Positions 34,195-43,987 of a stretch of DNA of 64,000 nt are shown here, in pieces; the first letter of the stretch is position 1; each line of letters opens with the position of its first letter. Origin of the DNA: Alkalitalea saponilacus (GTDB lineage: Bacteria > Bacteroidota > Bacteroidia > Bacteroidales > Marinilabiliaceae); the NCBI RefSeq assembly GCF_900168165.1, contig NZ_FUYV01000001.1:434001-498000 (forward strand), in the 5' to 3' direction. A model generated the notes under the pieces. That model worked only from the letters and a program-made list of their open reading frames with translations. It did no database searches and had not been told where the DNA came from. The translations under genes were made by a program, and so were the position numbers.

Positions 34195-35511
34195 CTATAT
34201 AATATTGAATCGTTCTGAATATACATAACGCCAATCTGCTCCTAAATCCCGTACTGCAAGCTCTGCCGCGTCCATCATCGGCTTTGGCCCGCATAGGTAA
34301 AAAGCATAATCACTAAAATTAGCCGGTGCATATTTCTTCACTATTTCGAAATCAATCAACCCTTTTTCTAAATTGGATTGAGGGTTCTCCGGAAGCTCTT
34401 GAAGCACATGTACAAGCTGAAGGTTTATTACTGTTCTTAATTTCTCCAGTTCTTCTCTGAATGTGATGGTTTCCCAGTCGGGGTTTGCATAAAGTAAAAT
34501 GACTTTTTTTGAGCTGTTTTGTTTTTCCAGGGTTCTTAATATCCCGATTCCGGGAGTAATGCCTATTCCTCCCATTACCATGAACATATCTTTCTCCGGC
34601 TCAGGCGTGAAAGAACCAAATGGGCCTTCAAGATAAGCTGTGGTTCCCGGCTTAAGGTCTTTCCATGTAGATGTGAAATCACCGGAGTTTTTTGCTGTCA
34701 ACGTTATCGTTGACCCAACACAAGCCGATGCAATGGAAAATGGATGCTGTTGTAGTTTAAATGGGGTGTTACCAATGGTTATCCACACAAATTGGCCGCT
34801 CTCATATTTCATTCCTTGATGACCTTGGGGAGTTAGCTCAATTGTCCAGCAATCATCTCTTTCGGCAATGATTTTCTGAATTGTATAAGGTCTTTTTCTG
34901 TTTTTCCAGGTGCGGATAATTCTGGTATGAATTACAAGATAGATTGCCAATCCCATAGTTAAAATGATGGCTGCTTTTTGCCATGTTGCGTTAAGATAAT
35001 GTCCTACCTGAATGCTGTGTGCTATACCAACTATCAATATTATAGCTGATAATATGCCGTGAAATAATCTCCATAATTCATAGCTTAAGCCAATGATTGC
35101 CCTGTACAAGCTTGAAAACACCAAAGCTATTAAACCAAAAGTTGCAAAACTTAAAGCAATGGCTCTGGGAAGATTTACTTTTGGATTGAAATATTCCGCG
35201 AATTCAGGTTTTACTAAGATGAGCATCAAAGGATGCATAAGTAAAAAAATAAGAGCAAGAATGCCCATTTCCCGGTGGTATTGAAGAATGTTATCCATCC
35301 CGAACTTAGGTGCAATCTCTTTTATACGGCCTGAAAAGAGAAATTGAACTGCAAGCATTCCCATACCGATAAACCCCAGCGCCACTCCGTATTCTATTAC
35401 AACTTCACGAAGTTCAGGGAGAGTACCTGATATCGCAATAATTAATGGAATTAAAACAAGCAATGTGTAAATAGCTAACCATTTGGCTCCGTTTTTCGAA
35501 GAATACTTCAT
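34195..35511 (-). CDS. Ferric-reductase-like membrane flavoprotein
   Basis: The 438 residues have six predicted membrane helices (about 10-200) with histidines placed for haem binding (YHREMG, MHPLM, RLFHGIL, IAHSIQ), a FAD-binding domain (about 205-300, QHPFSIAS as the RxYS-like flavin motif) and an NAD(P)H domain (about 305-438, MVMGGIGITPGIGIL and YLCGPKPMM). This is the ferric reductase / NADPH oxidase arrangement. Electron acceptor could be ferric iron or a quinone-like compound. An iron-uptake locus follows, divergently, 824 bases away. Confidence 0.82.
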   Translation of the reverse strand: MKYSSKNGAKWLAIYTLLVLIPLIIAISGTLPELREVVIEYGVALGFIGMGMLAVQFLFSGRIKEIAPKFGMDNILQYHREMGILALIFLLMHPLMLILVKPEFAEYFNPKVNLPRAIALSFATFGLIALVFSSLYRAIIGLSYELWRLFHGILSAIILIVGIAHSIQVGHYLNATWQKAAIILTMGLAIYLVIHTRIIRTWKNRKRPYTIQKIIAERDDCWTIELTPQGHQGMKYESGQFVWITIGNTPFKLQQHPFSIASACVGSTITLTAKNSGDFTSTWKDLKPGTTAYLEGPFGSFTPEPEKDMFMVMGGIGITPGIGILRTLEKQNSSKKVILLYANPDWETITFREELEKLRTVINLQLVHVLQELPENPQSNLEKGLIDFEIVKKYAPANFSDYAFYLCGPKPMMDAAELAVRDLGADWRYVYSERFNII

Positions 35512-35826
35512 TTGAGAAATATTTAAAACCGGGAAGGATTATATGTCATTAAGCGCAAGTGGTTAATCCATGGAAAATGGACAATAAACTCCCCGTTTTA
35601 GTATATGCATGACGCAGGCATGCGCATGCTAAACATGATTGTTAAGCTTTTCTTTCTTTTAAGCATAAAAGATAATCAAATTTTAGAATATGCACTAAGA
35701 GGAGTATGGCTTTTAGTTTCAAATATTAACATTGGTGTCCGGTTAATTATTTAAAAATCATGAATTATGCCTTGTTTATTGAGCTGCGCGGCTTTCTTGA
35801 AAAATTGGGCTTGCTTTCCGCCTCAG

Positions 35827-35934
35827 GAAAAAGACGTTAAGAAAATCAATGTTTTTTTCGTTAAAAAAACCGTGTTGTTTGAGCGTAGCGAGTTCACGGT
35901 TTTTAGAAAAACACATTGATTTTTAGTCTTTTTC
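35827..35934. repeat. Long imperfect hairpin element
   Basis: GAAAAAGAC at the left pairs with GTCTTTTTC at the right; inside, AAAATCAATGT pairs with ACATTGATTTTT and ACCGTG with CACGGT, around a TTGTTTGAGCGTAGCGAGTT centre. Total about 108 bases. Confidence 0.7.
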
Positions 35935-35955
35935 GTGCAGCGGCGGCATTTTTTG

Positions 35956-35987
35956 TTTACTTTTTTTTGCTGTAGAAAAAAAGTAAA
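35956..35987. repeat. Hairpin with A/T-rich arms
   Basis: TTTACTTTTTTT pairs with AAAAAAAGTAAA across an 8-base loop. It follows the long hairpin by 21 bases, with GCAGCGGCGGCAT between them, a combination that suggests one mobile or repeated element. Confidence 0.6.
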
Positions 35988-36335
35988 AGCCTGTGCGGCT
36001 TGAGCACTTAAATAATATGAAATTATTGCCCCGGACAATAGTGAAATATTAATTGAAAACCGGAACAGGAGGGTAAAGCTTATTGGAATAAACTAATCAT
36101 TATTAGTGATAAGGTTTTGTAAAAAGTTTAACAATATGTTATAGGGAAAGCCTATTGAAAGTATTCTTATGTGATTGATAAGTACGTTTTTGAAGTGACG
36201 AACTCTTCATGTGTTTATTCCAAGACTGAGGTGTTTATAGTTAGATAAAAACCCCCACATATAGCGATTGTAGGGAACTGGCGTTACATCTAACTTTGCT
36301 AAGTGTAATCATTCTAAATAAATATTAGAGGGAGA

Positions 36336-38798
36336 ATGGCCATGAGGGTTATAGTCGGAATTGTTTTCTTTTTATTGTCACTGTCTGTATTTGGAGAAAG
36401 ACCAGTTAATGTTATTCGTGGCAGAGTTGTTAGCGATAATAACGAGCCTCTTCCAGGTGCCACGGTGTTTATTCAAAACACAACACAGGGAGTTCAGACC
36501 GATGCTAACGGATATTTCACACTTCATGCATCCATTGAAGGGGATATGACCATTGTTGCTTCCTACATTGGCTATCAACCCATGGCAAAAACAGTTTCTG
36601 CTAATGCCAATAATTCCGGAGGACCCCACCGTTTACATTATGTATTAACAGAAAACACAGAGAACCTTGAAGAAGTTCTGGTGAGAGGTGAATCCAGAGC
36701 TGCACGCATAGAAAGGAGTGGGTTTGCCGTTACTTCGGTGGACACCCGGCACTTGCAGAAAAAATCTGCAGAAATTAATGAGGTGCTCGATAGAACGCCT
36801 GGTTTAAGAGTGCGACGTGATGGTGGAATGGGATCCAGAACACAGTATAATATCAACGGCCTTTCGGGAAGTGCCGTTCGGATTTTTATTGATGGTGTTC
36901 CAGCCGAATCTTATGGCTCTTCATATTCTGTAAATAGTATTCCAATTTCGCTCATCGAACGCATTGATGTATATAAAGGCGTAGTTCCCATTGAATTTGG
37001 CAACGATGCAATGGGGGGTGCCATTAATATTGTAACCAAACAATTGAAAAATGAGAGTGGGAGCAACAGAGCACTTAATGCATCGTATTCTTACGGCTCC
37101 TTCAATACACACAGAGCCGATGTAACCGGCTCATGGAGAAACTACAAATCTGGTATTACTACCAGATTTTCTACTTTTTATAACTCTTCAGATAACAATT
37201 ACTACGTTTGGTCAGACGATATCAAAATAAAAGACTACAATGAATTTTTACCCGATGGTTCACGAAATCCTGATTTTTTAACCATCATTGATCAGGGAGT
37301 GAAAGTTCGTCGTTTCAACGACGCTTACGAATCTTATGGTGCAAAAGTAGATGTGGGTGTTACGGGTAAAAGCTGGGCTGATCAGCTGTTTTTCACCATC
37401 AATGTGTCTGAGGATTATAAAGAGTCGCAACATGGCCCAAGAATGATTTCACCCTATGGAGAACGCTTTACCGAAGGCTGGACAGTGGCCCCGGCTGTTA
37501 ATTTTGTGAAAAACAATGCGCTGTTTGAAGGTCTGAATGTGTCAATGGATTTTCAATATTCCGTTTCTGAAAGATCAACAGTGGATACCACCACTAACCG
37601 TTACGACTGGTTTGGAAATCTCGTTCCTCATGTCAGGGGTGTAACACGTTTGCCCGGTGAGGCAAGAAATGCATCATTAAATGTTAACAATAACAAGAAT
37701 TACATCGCGAGAGGTTCAGCGTCTTATAATCTCAATGAAAATCATCTTTTAGGGGTTAATTATTCCAACAACTATTTTATTCGTTCATCCGATGATAAGT
37801 TAAGAGCAGCAGAGCTGCGAAATTATGGAAGTGAGAACATTGCAAATAAGCAGATAACAGGTATTACTTATCAAAACACACTCTTCAACGAAAAATTGAG
37901 AAACTCAATTTTTGCCAAACATTACTACAACAACCTGAAGCAGGACAGAATTGAATATAACAGCGGAGTACTGGATACCATTCGTTACTCAAGACCCGAC
38001 GACAATTGGGGGTATGGTGCCACAACCAGTTTTGCAGTTACTCCTGCAATCCGATTCAATGCTTCTGTAGAGAAGGCAGTCAGGTTGGTTACAGCAAACG
38101 AGGTCTTTGGAAATGTATCAGATGAAATTGTTGAATCTGTAAATCTTGAGCCTGAAAAGAGTTTGAACGTAAATTTTGGCGGCATGTTTACCCTGCACAA
38201 TTCCAACAGAAATCAATTGAGACTGAATACCAATTTCTTTTTCAGGAACACTTATGATCGCATTAAGCGATCGATTGTTGTTCGAGGCGACGACAGTCAT
38301 TCTGTTTTTAATAACATTGGTCATATTGTCTCTAAAGGAGTTGAAGCTCAACTGGATTATAGGATAGGTGTTAAATGGCACTTTATGCTACAGGGTTATT
38401 ATCTCGACTCCAGGTTCATGGAAGAATTTGCTCAAAATGGGTCTGTAAATCTCAACTATAAATCGCGTGAGCCCAATATGCCATATTTAACATTTGGAGG
38501 AAGTGCTGAATACAATAAGGAGAACTTATTTAAGCAGGGTGATCGGATAAGTGTAAACTGGTACAGCGCTTACATTAACGAGTTTCATTTTGATTGGAGC
38601 ATCATTGGAAACCAAAACAAACCAATAGTACCAAGTCAATTTCTCAACGATGTAAGTATTTCATATCTATTTCCAGGAGAAAAGTTAACGCTCAGCCTAG
38701 ATGGGAAGAATATTTTCAACGAAATGGCATTCGATAATTTTGCGGTTCAACGACCGGGCAGAACGCTCTCAGCCAAAATTGCTTATGCCTTTTTTTAA
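36336..38798 (+). CDS. TonB-dependent siderophore receptor (XusA-like)
   Basis: Outer-membrane receptor for an iron chelate. The 820 residues consist of a signal peptide (1-20), a carboxypeptidase-like regulatory domain (about 24-105, IRGRVVSDNNEPLPGATVFIQNT), a plug (about 120-230, LDRTPGLRVRR... VEIRIDVYKG-like segment LIERIDVYKGVVPIEFG) and a 22-strand barrel ending in IAYAFF. It is followed by a DUF4374 lipoprotein and a PepSY membrane protein, the order of the XusABC xenosiderophore system of Bacteroides thetaiotaomicron. The ATG at 36342 is an equally good start. Confidence 0.88.
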   Translation: MAMRVIVGIVFFLLSLSVFGERPVNVIRGRVVSDNNEPLPGATVFIQNTTQGVQTDANGYFTLHASIEGDMTIVASYIGYQPMAKTVSANANNSGGPHRLHYVLTENTENLEEVLVRGESRAARIERSGFAVTSVDTRHLQKKSAEINEVLDRTPGLRVRRDGGMGSRTQYNINGLSGSAVRIFIDGVPAESYGSSYSVNSIPISLIERIDVYKGVVPIEFGNDAMGGAINIVTKQLKNESGSNRALNASYSYGSFNTHRADVTGSWRNYKSGITTRFSTFYNSSDNNYYVWSDDIKIKDYNEFLPDGSRNPDFLTIIDQGVKVRRFNDAYESYGAKVDVGVTGKSWADQLFFTINVSEDYKESQHGPRMISPYGERFTEGWTVAPAVNFVKNNALFEGLNVSMDFQYSVSERSTVDTTTNRYDWFGNLVPHVRGVTRLPGEARNASLNVNNNKNYIARGSASYNLNENHLLGVNYSNNYFIRSSDDKLRAAELRNYGSENIANKQITGITYQNTLFNEKLRNSIFAKHYYNNLKQDRIEYNSGVLDTIRYSRPDDNWGYGATTSFAVTPAIRFNASVEKAVRLVTANEVFGNVSDEIVESVNLEPEKSLNVNFGGMFTLHNSNRNQLRLNTNFFFRNTYDRIKRSIVVRGDDSHSVFNNIGHIVSKGVEAQLDYRIGVKWHFMLQGYYLDSRFMEEFAQNGSVNLNYKSREPNMPYLTFGGSAEYNKENLFKQGDRISVNWYSAYINEFHFDWSIIGNQNKPIVPSQFLNDVSISYLFPGEKLTLSLDGKNIFNEMAFDNFAVQRPGRTLSAKIAYAFF

Positions 38799-38851
38799 TG
38801 TTTCATTGCCAGTTATTTAATACAATTTAAAACAATAAATTCTTATTAGTT

Positions 38852-40117
38852 ATGAAAAAAGTACGATTTATATCTCATCTGTTTTTAAGCGCTTTTATGC
38901 TATTTGCGGCATCATGCTCAGACGACAAGGATGATCCGATTAATCAGTTGCCAGATGAAACCGACGATAGCAAGCCCCGGGTTTTTCACATTGCCGCCCG
39001 TTTTGATGGTCGAGATTCAGAGGTTTACATGGCCGGAGTTGAAGATCTTTCGAAAGGCTCTCTCTCATTTAAAGGCAACGGATATGCCATTAATCCTGTT
39101 CGTTCAGCTCGCGTTTTTACCGATAATTTGGGTTGGGTATATGTATTTGATTACGGTGGCGGATATTTGCAAAAATTCAGCTACAACAATGGCAGTTACA
39201 CCAAAGTTAAAGAACTAGATGTAGCTCCGGTTATGGGGGGTGTTCCCCATGTCAGACCATGGAAAATTAACGAAGAGACCATTCTTATTCATAACATCAT
39301 AGCTCGCGACATTGAAGACAGTGGTAATGGCATCAATAAGGAGGCCGATATGTATGTTACACGAATGGAAATACCTCTTGTGGCAATTGCTGATATTTTG
39401 GAAACCTGGACCATCCCTGCCGAAGCATGGGATGTGGAGGAAAAAGCCTATGTTTTCAGAGTGGATGCCCCAACTGTATTGGATGACAAGATTTATTACG
39501 GTCTAGGACGCCGAGCCATCGACAATACAATTCCTCTAACGGGTATGCATACCATTGTTCTTGATTATCCCTCCCTGACTAATCCAAAATACATCCGTTC
39601 TGAAAAGGGAACTGGAAACACAAACGGTTATCGTGGCGGCAATATGCATGCCATTGGCGAATATGTTTATCAGGCCAATCGTGCTACAGGTGAAAATGCA
39701 ACCATGATTTTAAGATTAAAAGATGGAGAGTATGATAACAATTGGGAGTTTAATGTTACTGCTGCTTTAGGAGAAACATTTAATACAAATAATTGGTATC
39801 ATGCCGGGAATGGAATATGTTATGTATCTGCGCAGTTTACCAATGCTGAAGATGAAAATAACCAGTGGGGTGTTGTTAGGATGGATCTGAATAACAAAAC
39901 TGCCATTAAAATGAATGTTCCAATGTCTGATCTTTTTGGATATCAAAACGGTGTTACAATCGACGATAAATTCTATATGGCTGTTAGTCCTGTTGGAAGT
40001 ACAGGTGAGTCGGCTCCATTTGTTTACATCTTTGATATTGACTCAACCGATCCAAATGCGTTTACTAAAGGTTTGGAGCTTGATAAGGGCAATATCTTTG
40101 TCGAAGGAATTTTTTGA
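38852..40117 (+). CDS. DUF4374 lipoprotein (XusB-like siderophore binder)
   Basis: A 421-residue lipoprotein with the lipobox AASC (residues 18-21) followed by an acidic stretch (SDDKDDP) of the kind that acts as a surface-export signal in Bacteroidota. The rest has the beta-propeller-like pattern of DUF4374 (GWVYVFDYGGGYLQKF, VRPWKINEETILIHNI). In Bacteroides, the DUF4374 protein XusB binds catecholate siderophores at the cell surface. It begins 53 bases after the receptor gene. Confidence 0.85.
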   Translation: MKKVRFISHLFLSAFMLFAASCSDDKDDPINQLPDETDDSKPRVFHIAARFDGRDSEVYMAGVEDLSKGSLSFKGNGYAINPVRSARVFTDNLGWVYVFDYGGGYLQKFSYNNGSYTKVKELDVAPVMGGVPHVRPWKINEETILIHNIIARDIEDSGNGINKEADMYVTRMEIPLVAIADILETWTIPAEAWDVEEKAYVFRVDAPTVLDDKIYYGLGRRAIDNTIPLTGMHTIVLDYPSLTNPKYIRSEKGTGNTNGYRGGNMHAIGEYVYQANRATGENATMILRLKDGEYDNNWEFNVTAALGETFNTNNWYHAGNGICYVSAQFTNAEDENNQWGVVRMDLNNKTAIKMNVPMSDLFGYQNGVTIDDKFYMAVSPVGSTGESAPFVYIFDIDSTDPNAFTKGLELDKGNIFVEGIF

Positions 40118-40182
40118 TAAGGGCAATACCTGAAAAGTTTGCTTGCAAATGGTCTTAGCTCCAACACAAATTGTGTTTTTTC

Positions 40183-40210
40183 CCACTCGGTTTATCACCG
40201 AGTGGTATTT
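40183..40210 (+). terminator. Hairpin between the XusB-like and PepSY genes
   Basis: CCACTCGGT / ACCGAGTGG with a TTATC loop followed by TATTTTA. It may reduce read-through into the PepSY gene, or stabilise the upstream mRNA; the following T-run is short, so complete termination is unlikely. Confidence 0.5.
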
Positions 40211-40249
40211 TATCCGATATTACTAATATAGATTCAAAAGAGCGTTTTA

Positions 40250-41425
40250 ATGGCTGGAAAGAACATTGTTTGGAAAACAATTCGAAATGTTTTCAGACAA
40301 ATCCATTTATGGCTGGGCGTTGCCAGTGCTTTAGTTTTAACCATTGTTTGTGCCACAGGTACCATATATGTTTTTCAAAGTGAAGTTATAGGTTTGTTGA
40401 ATCGGGATGTTTTCAAATTTGAAGTTCCGGAAAACTCTCAGGTGAGATCCGTTGAAGAGATTCTTGAGGGCGTAATGAACTACTCTGAAGGGGAAGTTTT
40501 TTCGCTTTCCATTCCGTCATCTGAAAATGAAGTGTGGACAGCATGGGTTCGCCGTGAAGGCGAACGTGGAAGGGGAAGTGTTTACCTTGTGAATCCTTAT
40601 ACCCTGGAAATTCATCTTCAGGAAAACTTAAAGGGACAGGCATTTTTTCGCACTGTACTGCATTTACATCGATGGCTGTTGCTCGACCGGAACATTGGAA
40701 AACCCATTGTAGGATGGGCGACCATTATTTGCACATTTTTAATTATCAGCGGTTTGGTGGTTTGGGTGCCCCGCAATGCCAAATATTGGTACAAAGGATT
40801 GCAGGCGAAGTTTTCCGGAAAGTGGAAGCGCAATAATTATGTCATTCATCGCAGCCTTGGGTTTTATGCAGCTTTTTTTATCCTTATCATGTCGCTTACC
40901 GGTCCCCATTGGTCATTCCAATGGTACAGGCAAGGCATATATGATGTTTTGGGCGTTGAAGCACCACGTCGTGGTGCTCCTCAGACACAGGGGCAGAATA
41001 ACCGCGATAGACGTGCAGAATCCGTTGAGGACAAAGCCACAGAAATCATTGATGTGTCGCAATTCTATTCGTACAGTCATGTTATATCTGTTACTGACTT
41101 AGAATTTCCCTATAAAGGAACCTACCGGATTACCCCTCCGCGCGAAGAAAATTCGATTGTTACTGTGATGAAAGGCCGAACCGGTTTTTTTGCTTCCTCG
41201 GGGATCGACAGAGTTTCAATGGATCTGATTAGTGGTGAGGTAACAGACATAGATAGGTTTTCTGACAAACGACTTAACGAACAGATTGCACAGTCCATAA
41301 AAGCACTGCATACCGGTGAAATATTCGGGATGTTTACTAAAATACTTTATTTTCTGTCGGCACTTATTGCAACTGCGCTTCCATTTACCGGGGTGGTGAT
41401 GTGGCTGAACCGGACTCGGAAATAG
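40250..41425 (+). CDS. PepSY-domain inner-membrane protein (XusC-like)
   Basis: A 391-residue PepSY-associated membrane protein with four helices: about 22-45, 138-160, 200-222 and 365-385. Conserved HLHRWLL (about 139-145) and HRSLGFYAAFF histidines fit haem binding or electron transfer. Such proteins reduce or release ferric siderophores in the periplasm in other systems, but the reaction has not been proven for this family. Third gene of the iron locus, 132 bases after the lipoprotein. Confidence 0.84.
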   Translation: MAGKNIVWKTIRNVFRQIHLWLGVASALVLTIVCATGTIYVFQSEVIGLLNRDVFKFEVPENSQVRSVEEILEGVMNYSEGEVFSLSIPSSENEVWTAWVRREGERGRGSVYLVNPYTLEIHLQENLKGQAFFRTVLHLHRWLLLDRNIGKPIVGWATIICTFLIISGLVVWVPRNAKYWYKGLQAKFSGKWKRNNYVIHRSLGFYAAFFILIMSLTGPHWSFQWYRQGIYDVLGVEAPRRGAPQTQGQNNRDRRAESVEDKATEIIDVSQFYSYSHVISVTDLEFPYKGTYRITPPREENSIVTVMKGRTGFFASSGIDRVSMDLISGEVTDIDRFSDKRLNEQIAQSIKALHTGEIFGMFTKILYFLSALIATALPFTGVVMWLNRTRK

Positions 41426-41748
41426 AATAGCTTTGACCGAATATTTTGAATGATTTATGAGTTTCTCAAAAACCATTAAAACTAGTTCACAAAGCTCATA
41501 AAGTATCTCTCAGAGTTAACGGAGGTTACAATATCAATATTGGAACCATTGTTAGCTTAGTGCATTCTTTGTGAACTTTGTGGTTAAAAGTAGTTTGTTG
41601 ATATTTTTAATATGATTGATTGTCAATGGTATATGATTTTGTTGTAAGGTTATTAAATTGGCTGATAATAAGAAACTCGCTTGAATTTAATAGCTAATAA
41701 TCAAATCTCAATGCATCGGGATGATCTATTGTTCTAAATTATTTCATC
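41426..41748. other. 323-bp gap
   Basis: Between convergent genes. It contains a TTTGTGAACTTTGTGGTTAA segment (41568-41587) of a type that looks repeated in such genomes, and no gene or good terminator that I can point to. Confidence 0.3.
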
Positions 41749-42552
41749 TTAATACTCTTCAATACATAAAATTTTCACCGGAACAGACGGGCCTACATAA
41801 GCCAGACAAACTGGTTCATACAGATATTTATGCTCCTCCTTTACTATTACTCCAATGATGTATTGTTTTCCTTCAACAGGAATGAACTCTGAAATCGCAT
41901 CATCAATGGCAACAGGTTGTAGGTATTTGTGAAAATGATAGTTTCCGTAACCTGCATAAACGCTGTCCTCAACTGCAAACCACAAATTGTCGTAAAGTCC
42001 GTTTCCACAAATGACAGATTGTGCCGTTACAACAAAGTTGCAGTTGTAGCTCTCTTCAAAATCAAAATCATAACCGTCTCCAATCCAAATTGCAGAATCG
42101 GAAGGATTATATCCACTATATGCGTTGATCGATACATTGGTGATCATTATGGAGTCCAAAATGTTTTCCAAGGGGAAGTATAGTGTTTCCGTTATATATG
42201 CCTCGCAGAAGTCGTTGTTGGCATCGTGGGTAAGTATCAGGTGCATAATGGGAGGGTTGCTGCTTCGCATCATTTCGTCCCAGGTTAGGGTGAAATGATG
42301 AGTTTCGCATCCGCCGGAGTAACCAACAGTGATTTTTATTAAACCGTCCTCAAAAGTAACTTCTAGTATTTCAAATGGGTCGCTTGTGGCTCCTGAAGAG
42401 TTGTTTTTAACATTGAAAAATTCGCTGTTGCTGCTTTTAACAGTAGTTAAAGACGTTTTTTCACCAGACGGAGTCTCTTTTTCTTCGTCTTTGGAGCATC
42501 CAATGAATGCAAATGTTGCTGCCAATAAGATAATCGCTAGATGGGTTTTCAT
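41749..42552 (-). CDS. Uncharacterised lipoprotein
   Basis: From the ATG at 42552 it is 267 residues with a lipoprotein signal (MKTHLAIILLAATFAFIGC, lipobox FIGC) and a charged linker. It has several cysteines (SGGCETHHF, NNDFCEAY, ESYNCNF, SVICGNGLYD) and no recognised fold. An upstream in-frame ATG at 42588 would add 12 residues and spoil the signal, so it was not used. Flanked by gaps, it appears to be a single-gene unit. Confidence 0.65.
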   Translation of the reverse strand: MKTHLAIILLAATFAFIGCSKDEEKETPSGEKTSLTTVKSSNSEFFNVKNNSSGATSDPFEILEVTFEDGLIKITVGYSGGCETHHFTLTWDEMMRSSNPPIMHLILTHDANNDFCEAYITETLYFPLENILDSIMITNVSINAYSGYNPSDSAIWIGDGYDFDFEESYNCNFVVTAQSVICGNGLYDNLWFAVEDSVYAGYGNYHFHKYLQPVAIDDAISEFIPVEGKQYIIGVIVKEEHKYLYEPVCLAYVGPSVPVKILCIEEY

Positions 42553-42786
42553 ATGGTTATAGTTTAAATTTTCAATGGTTTCCGACAATACAGAAGAACT
42601 CTTCCCTCAGCCTAGTGTCAAATCAACCGATAAGCTTCGGGCAAACCTGGTGCGCTTGGTGGTTCCCTCAGGGGGGGTAGGGGTGAGCGAGGGAGACACT
42701 TCAGATTTGACTTGACACAGGGAATCGTTTCATGGCTTTTTAAAATGGATTACAAGATATAGATGCAAAGGCAAAAAAAGGTTGCG

Positions 42787-43977
42787 TCAGAGATTAAATG
42801 GTTGCATGGCTCTTTCATAGATTCCCTTCATCCAGGCAATGGCCATGCCGTAATTGGTGACAGGGATGCCGGCTTCAATGGCCGGTCGAAGACGGTTTTG
42901 CAATTGACGGCGTGTTATCATGCATCCACCGCATTGAACGACGATGGCGTATTGATTTATGGGCTGGGGAACTTGATCCAGTCCTGCCACCACATCAAAA
43001 TGAATTTCACTTTTTGTGTGACTTTTCAGCCAACGGGGAATCTTCACCCGTCCAATGTCATCGCAGGTTGAGTGATGGGTGCACGACTCCAGTATGAGAA
43101 CCTTGTCGCCATCTTGAAGTTTATCAAGATGAGGTGTCCCTTTTTTGTATGCTTCAAAATCACCTCTGAACCGAGCCAGTAAAATGCTGAAACCCGTTAG
43201 AAGTATGTCCTTCGGAATGATCTTATCTATTTTTCCGAACAACTGGCTGTCTGTGACAGCCAGTTTTGGCTTAATTCCGGTAGTTTTCAGGAAATATTCA
43301 ACTTCACTTTCTTTTAAAACTATATTGATGGCATGATTGTCCAGAACATCTCTGATGGTCTGAACTTGGGGAAGAATCATTCGTCCTTCGGGTGCTTCCG
43401 TGTCAATAGGGGTAATGAGCATTACAATATCTTTTGGAGCGATGATGTCACCTAAAAGGGTTGGGTTAGACCAGGCCGTTTCAGGAATGGCATGACGAAT
43501 GCAGTTATTGATTTCTTCTGTGTCTTCGCCTGCCGAATATTCCAGAAAGAATTTAGCTCCAATCTCCTGATATAATTTTTTCGTATTTTGGTTTGCCGGT
43601 TCAAGATCTCTCTTGCTATGTACCACAATGAACGGTACCCCCAGTTGTGTGAATTTTTCAGCTAAGTCTGTCTCCCATTTTCCCAGTTGGTTATTTGCTA
43701 CAATCAGTATGGCCAAATCTATTTGGTCAAGTATACGCAGACTTTTTGCCACACGTTTTTCGCCCAGTTCTCCGGTGTCATCAATTCCGGCAGTATCAAT
43801 TAATACGGCAGGTCCTACTCCTGCAATTTCCATTGATTTTTTAACCGGATCGGTGGTGGTACCTGCAATGGGGGAGACAATGGCTATGTCTTGTTGGGTG
43901 AGACAGTTAATCAGGGTGCTTTTGCCGTTGTTCCGGCGTCCGAAAAAGGCAATATGAGGTTTTCTGTCTCTGGCCAT
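42787..43977 (-). CDS. hydF: [FeFe]-hydrogenase maturation GTPase HydF
   Basis: Scaffold that assembles the diiron subcluster of [FeFe]-hydrogenase and passes it to the apoenzyme. The 396 residues have a TrmE-like GTPase domain (about 1-170: P-loop GRRNNGKS at 13-20, switch DTAGIDD near 60, HSKRDLEP), a dimerisation domain, and the cluster domain with cysteines in ESCTHHS and QCGGCM, the three-cysteine pattern of HydF (the usual H before CxxC is Q). hydE, hydG and hydA are not in the window. Its presence implies hydrogen metabolism. Confidence 0.93.
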   Translation of the reverse strand: MARDRKPHIAFFGRRNNGKSTLINCLTQQDIAIVSPIAGTTTDPVKKSMEIAGVGPAVLIDTAGIDDTGELGEKRVAKSLRILDQIDLAILIVANNQLGKWETDLAEKFTQLGVPFIVVHSKRDLEPANQNTKKLYQEIGAKFFLEYSAGEDTEEINNCIRHAIPETAWSNPTLLGDIIAPKDIVMLITPIDTEAPEGRMILPQVQTIRDVLDNHAINIVLKESEVEYFLKTTGIKPKLAVTDSQLFGKIDKIIPKDILLTGFSILLARFRGDFEAYKKGTPHLDKLQDGDKVLILESCTHHSTCDDIGRVKIPRWLKSHTKSEIHFDVVAGLDQVPQPINQYAIVVQCGGCMITRRQLQNRLRPAIEAGIPVTNYGMAIAWMKGIYERAMQPFNL

Positions 43978-43987
43978 AATAATTTTT

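Larger units (their letters stand above)
35512..36335. other. 824-bp gap with long hairpins upstream of the iron locus
   Basis: No gene supported. Contains the long imperfect hairpin at 35827-35934, a second hairpin at 35956-35987, and palindrome CTAAT-CATT-ATTAG (36093-36106), which might be a metal-regulator site but is not a clear Fur box. The promoter of the TonB receptor should lie in the last 100 bases. Confidence 0.5.

Noticed and set aside
36093-36106. Fur box upstream of the TonB receptor
   Set aside because: CTAATCATTATTAG is palindromic but matches the Fur consensus only in part and is 230 bases from the start codon, too far to call.
42601-42720. Inverted repeat GTCAAATC / GATTTGAC as insertion-sequence ends
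   Set aside because: Only 8 bp match, the enclosed 110 bp encode nothing, and there are no flanking duplications.
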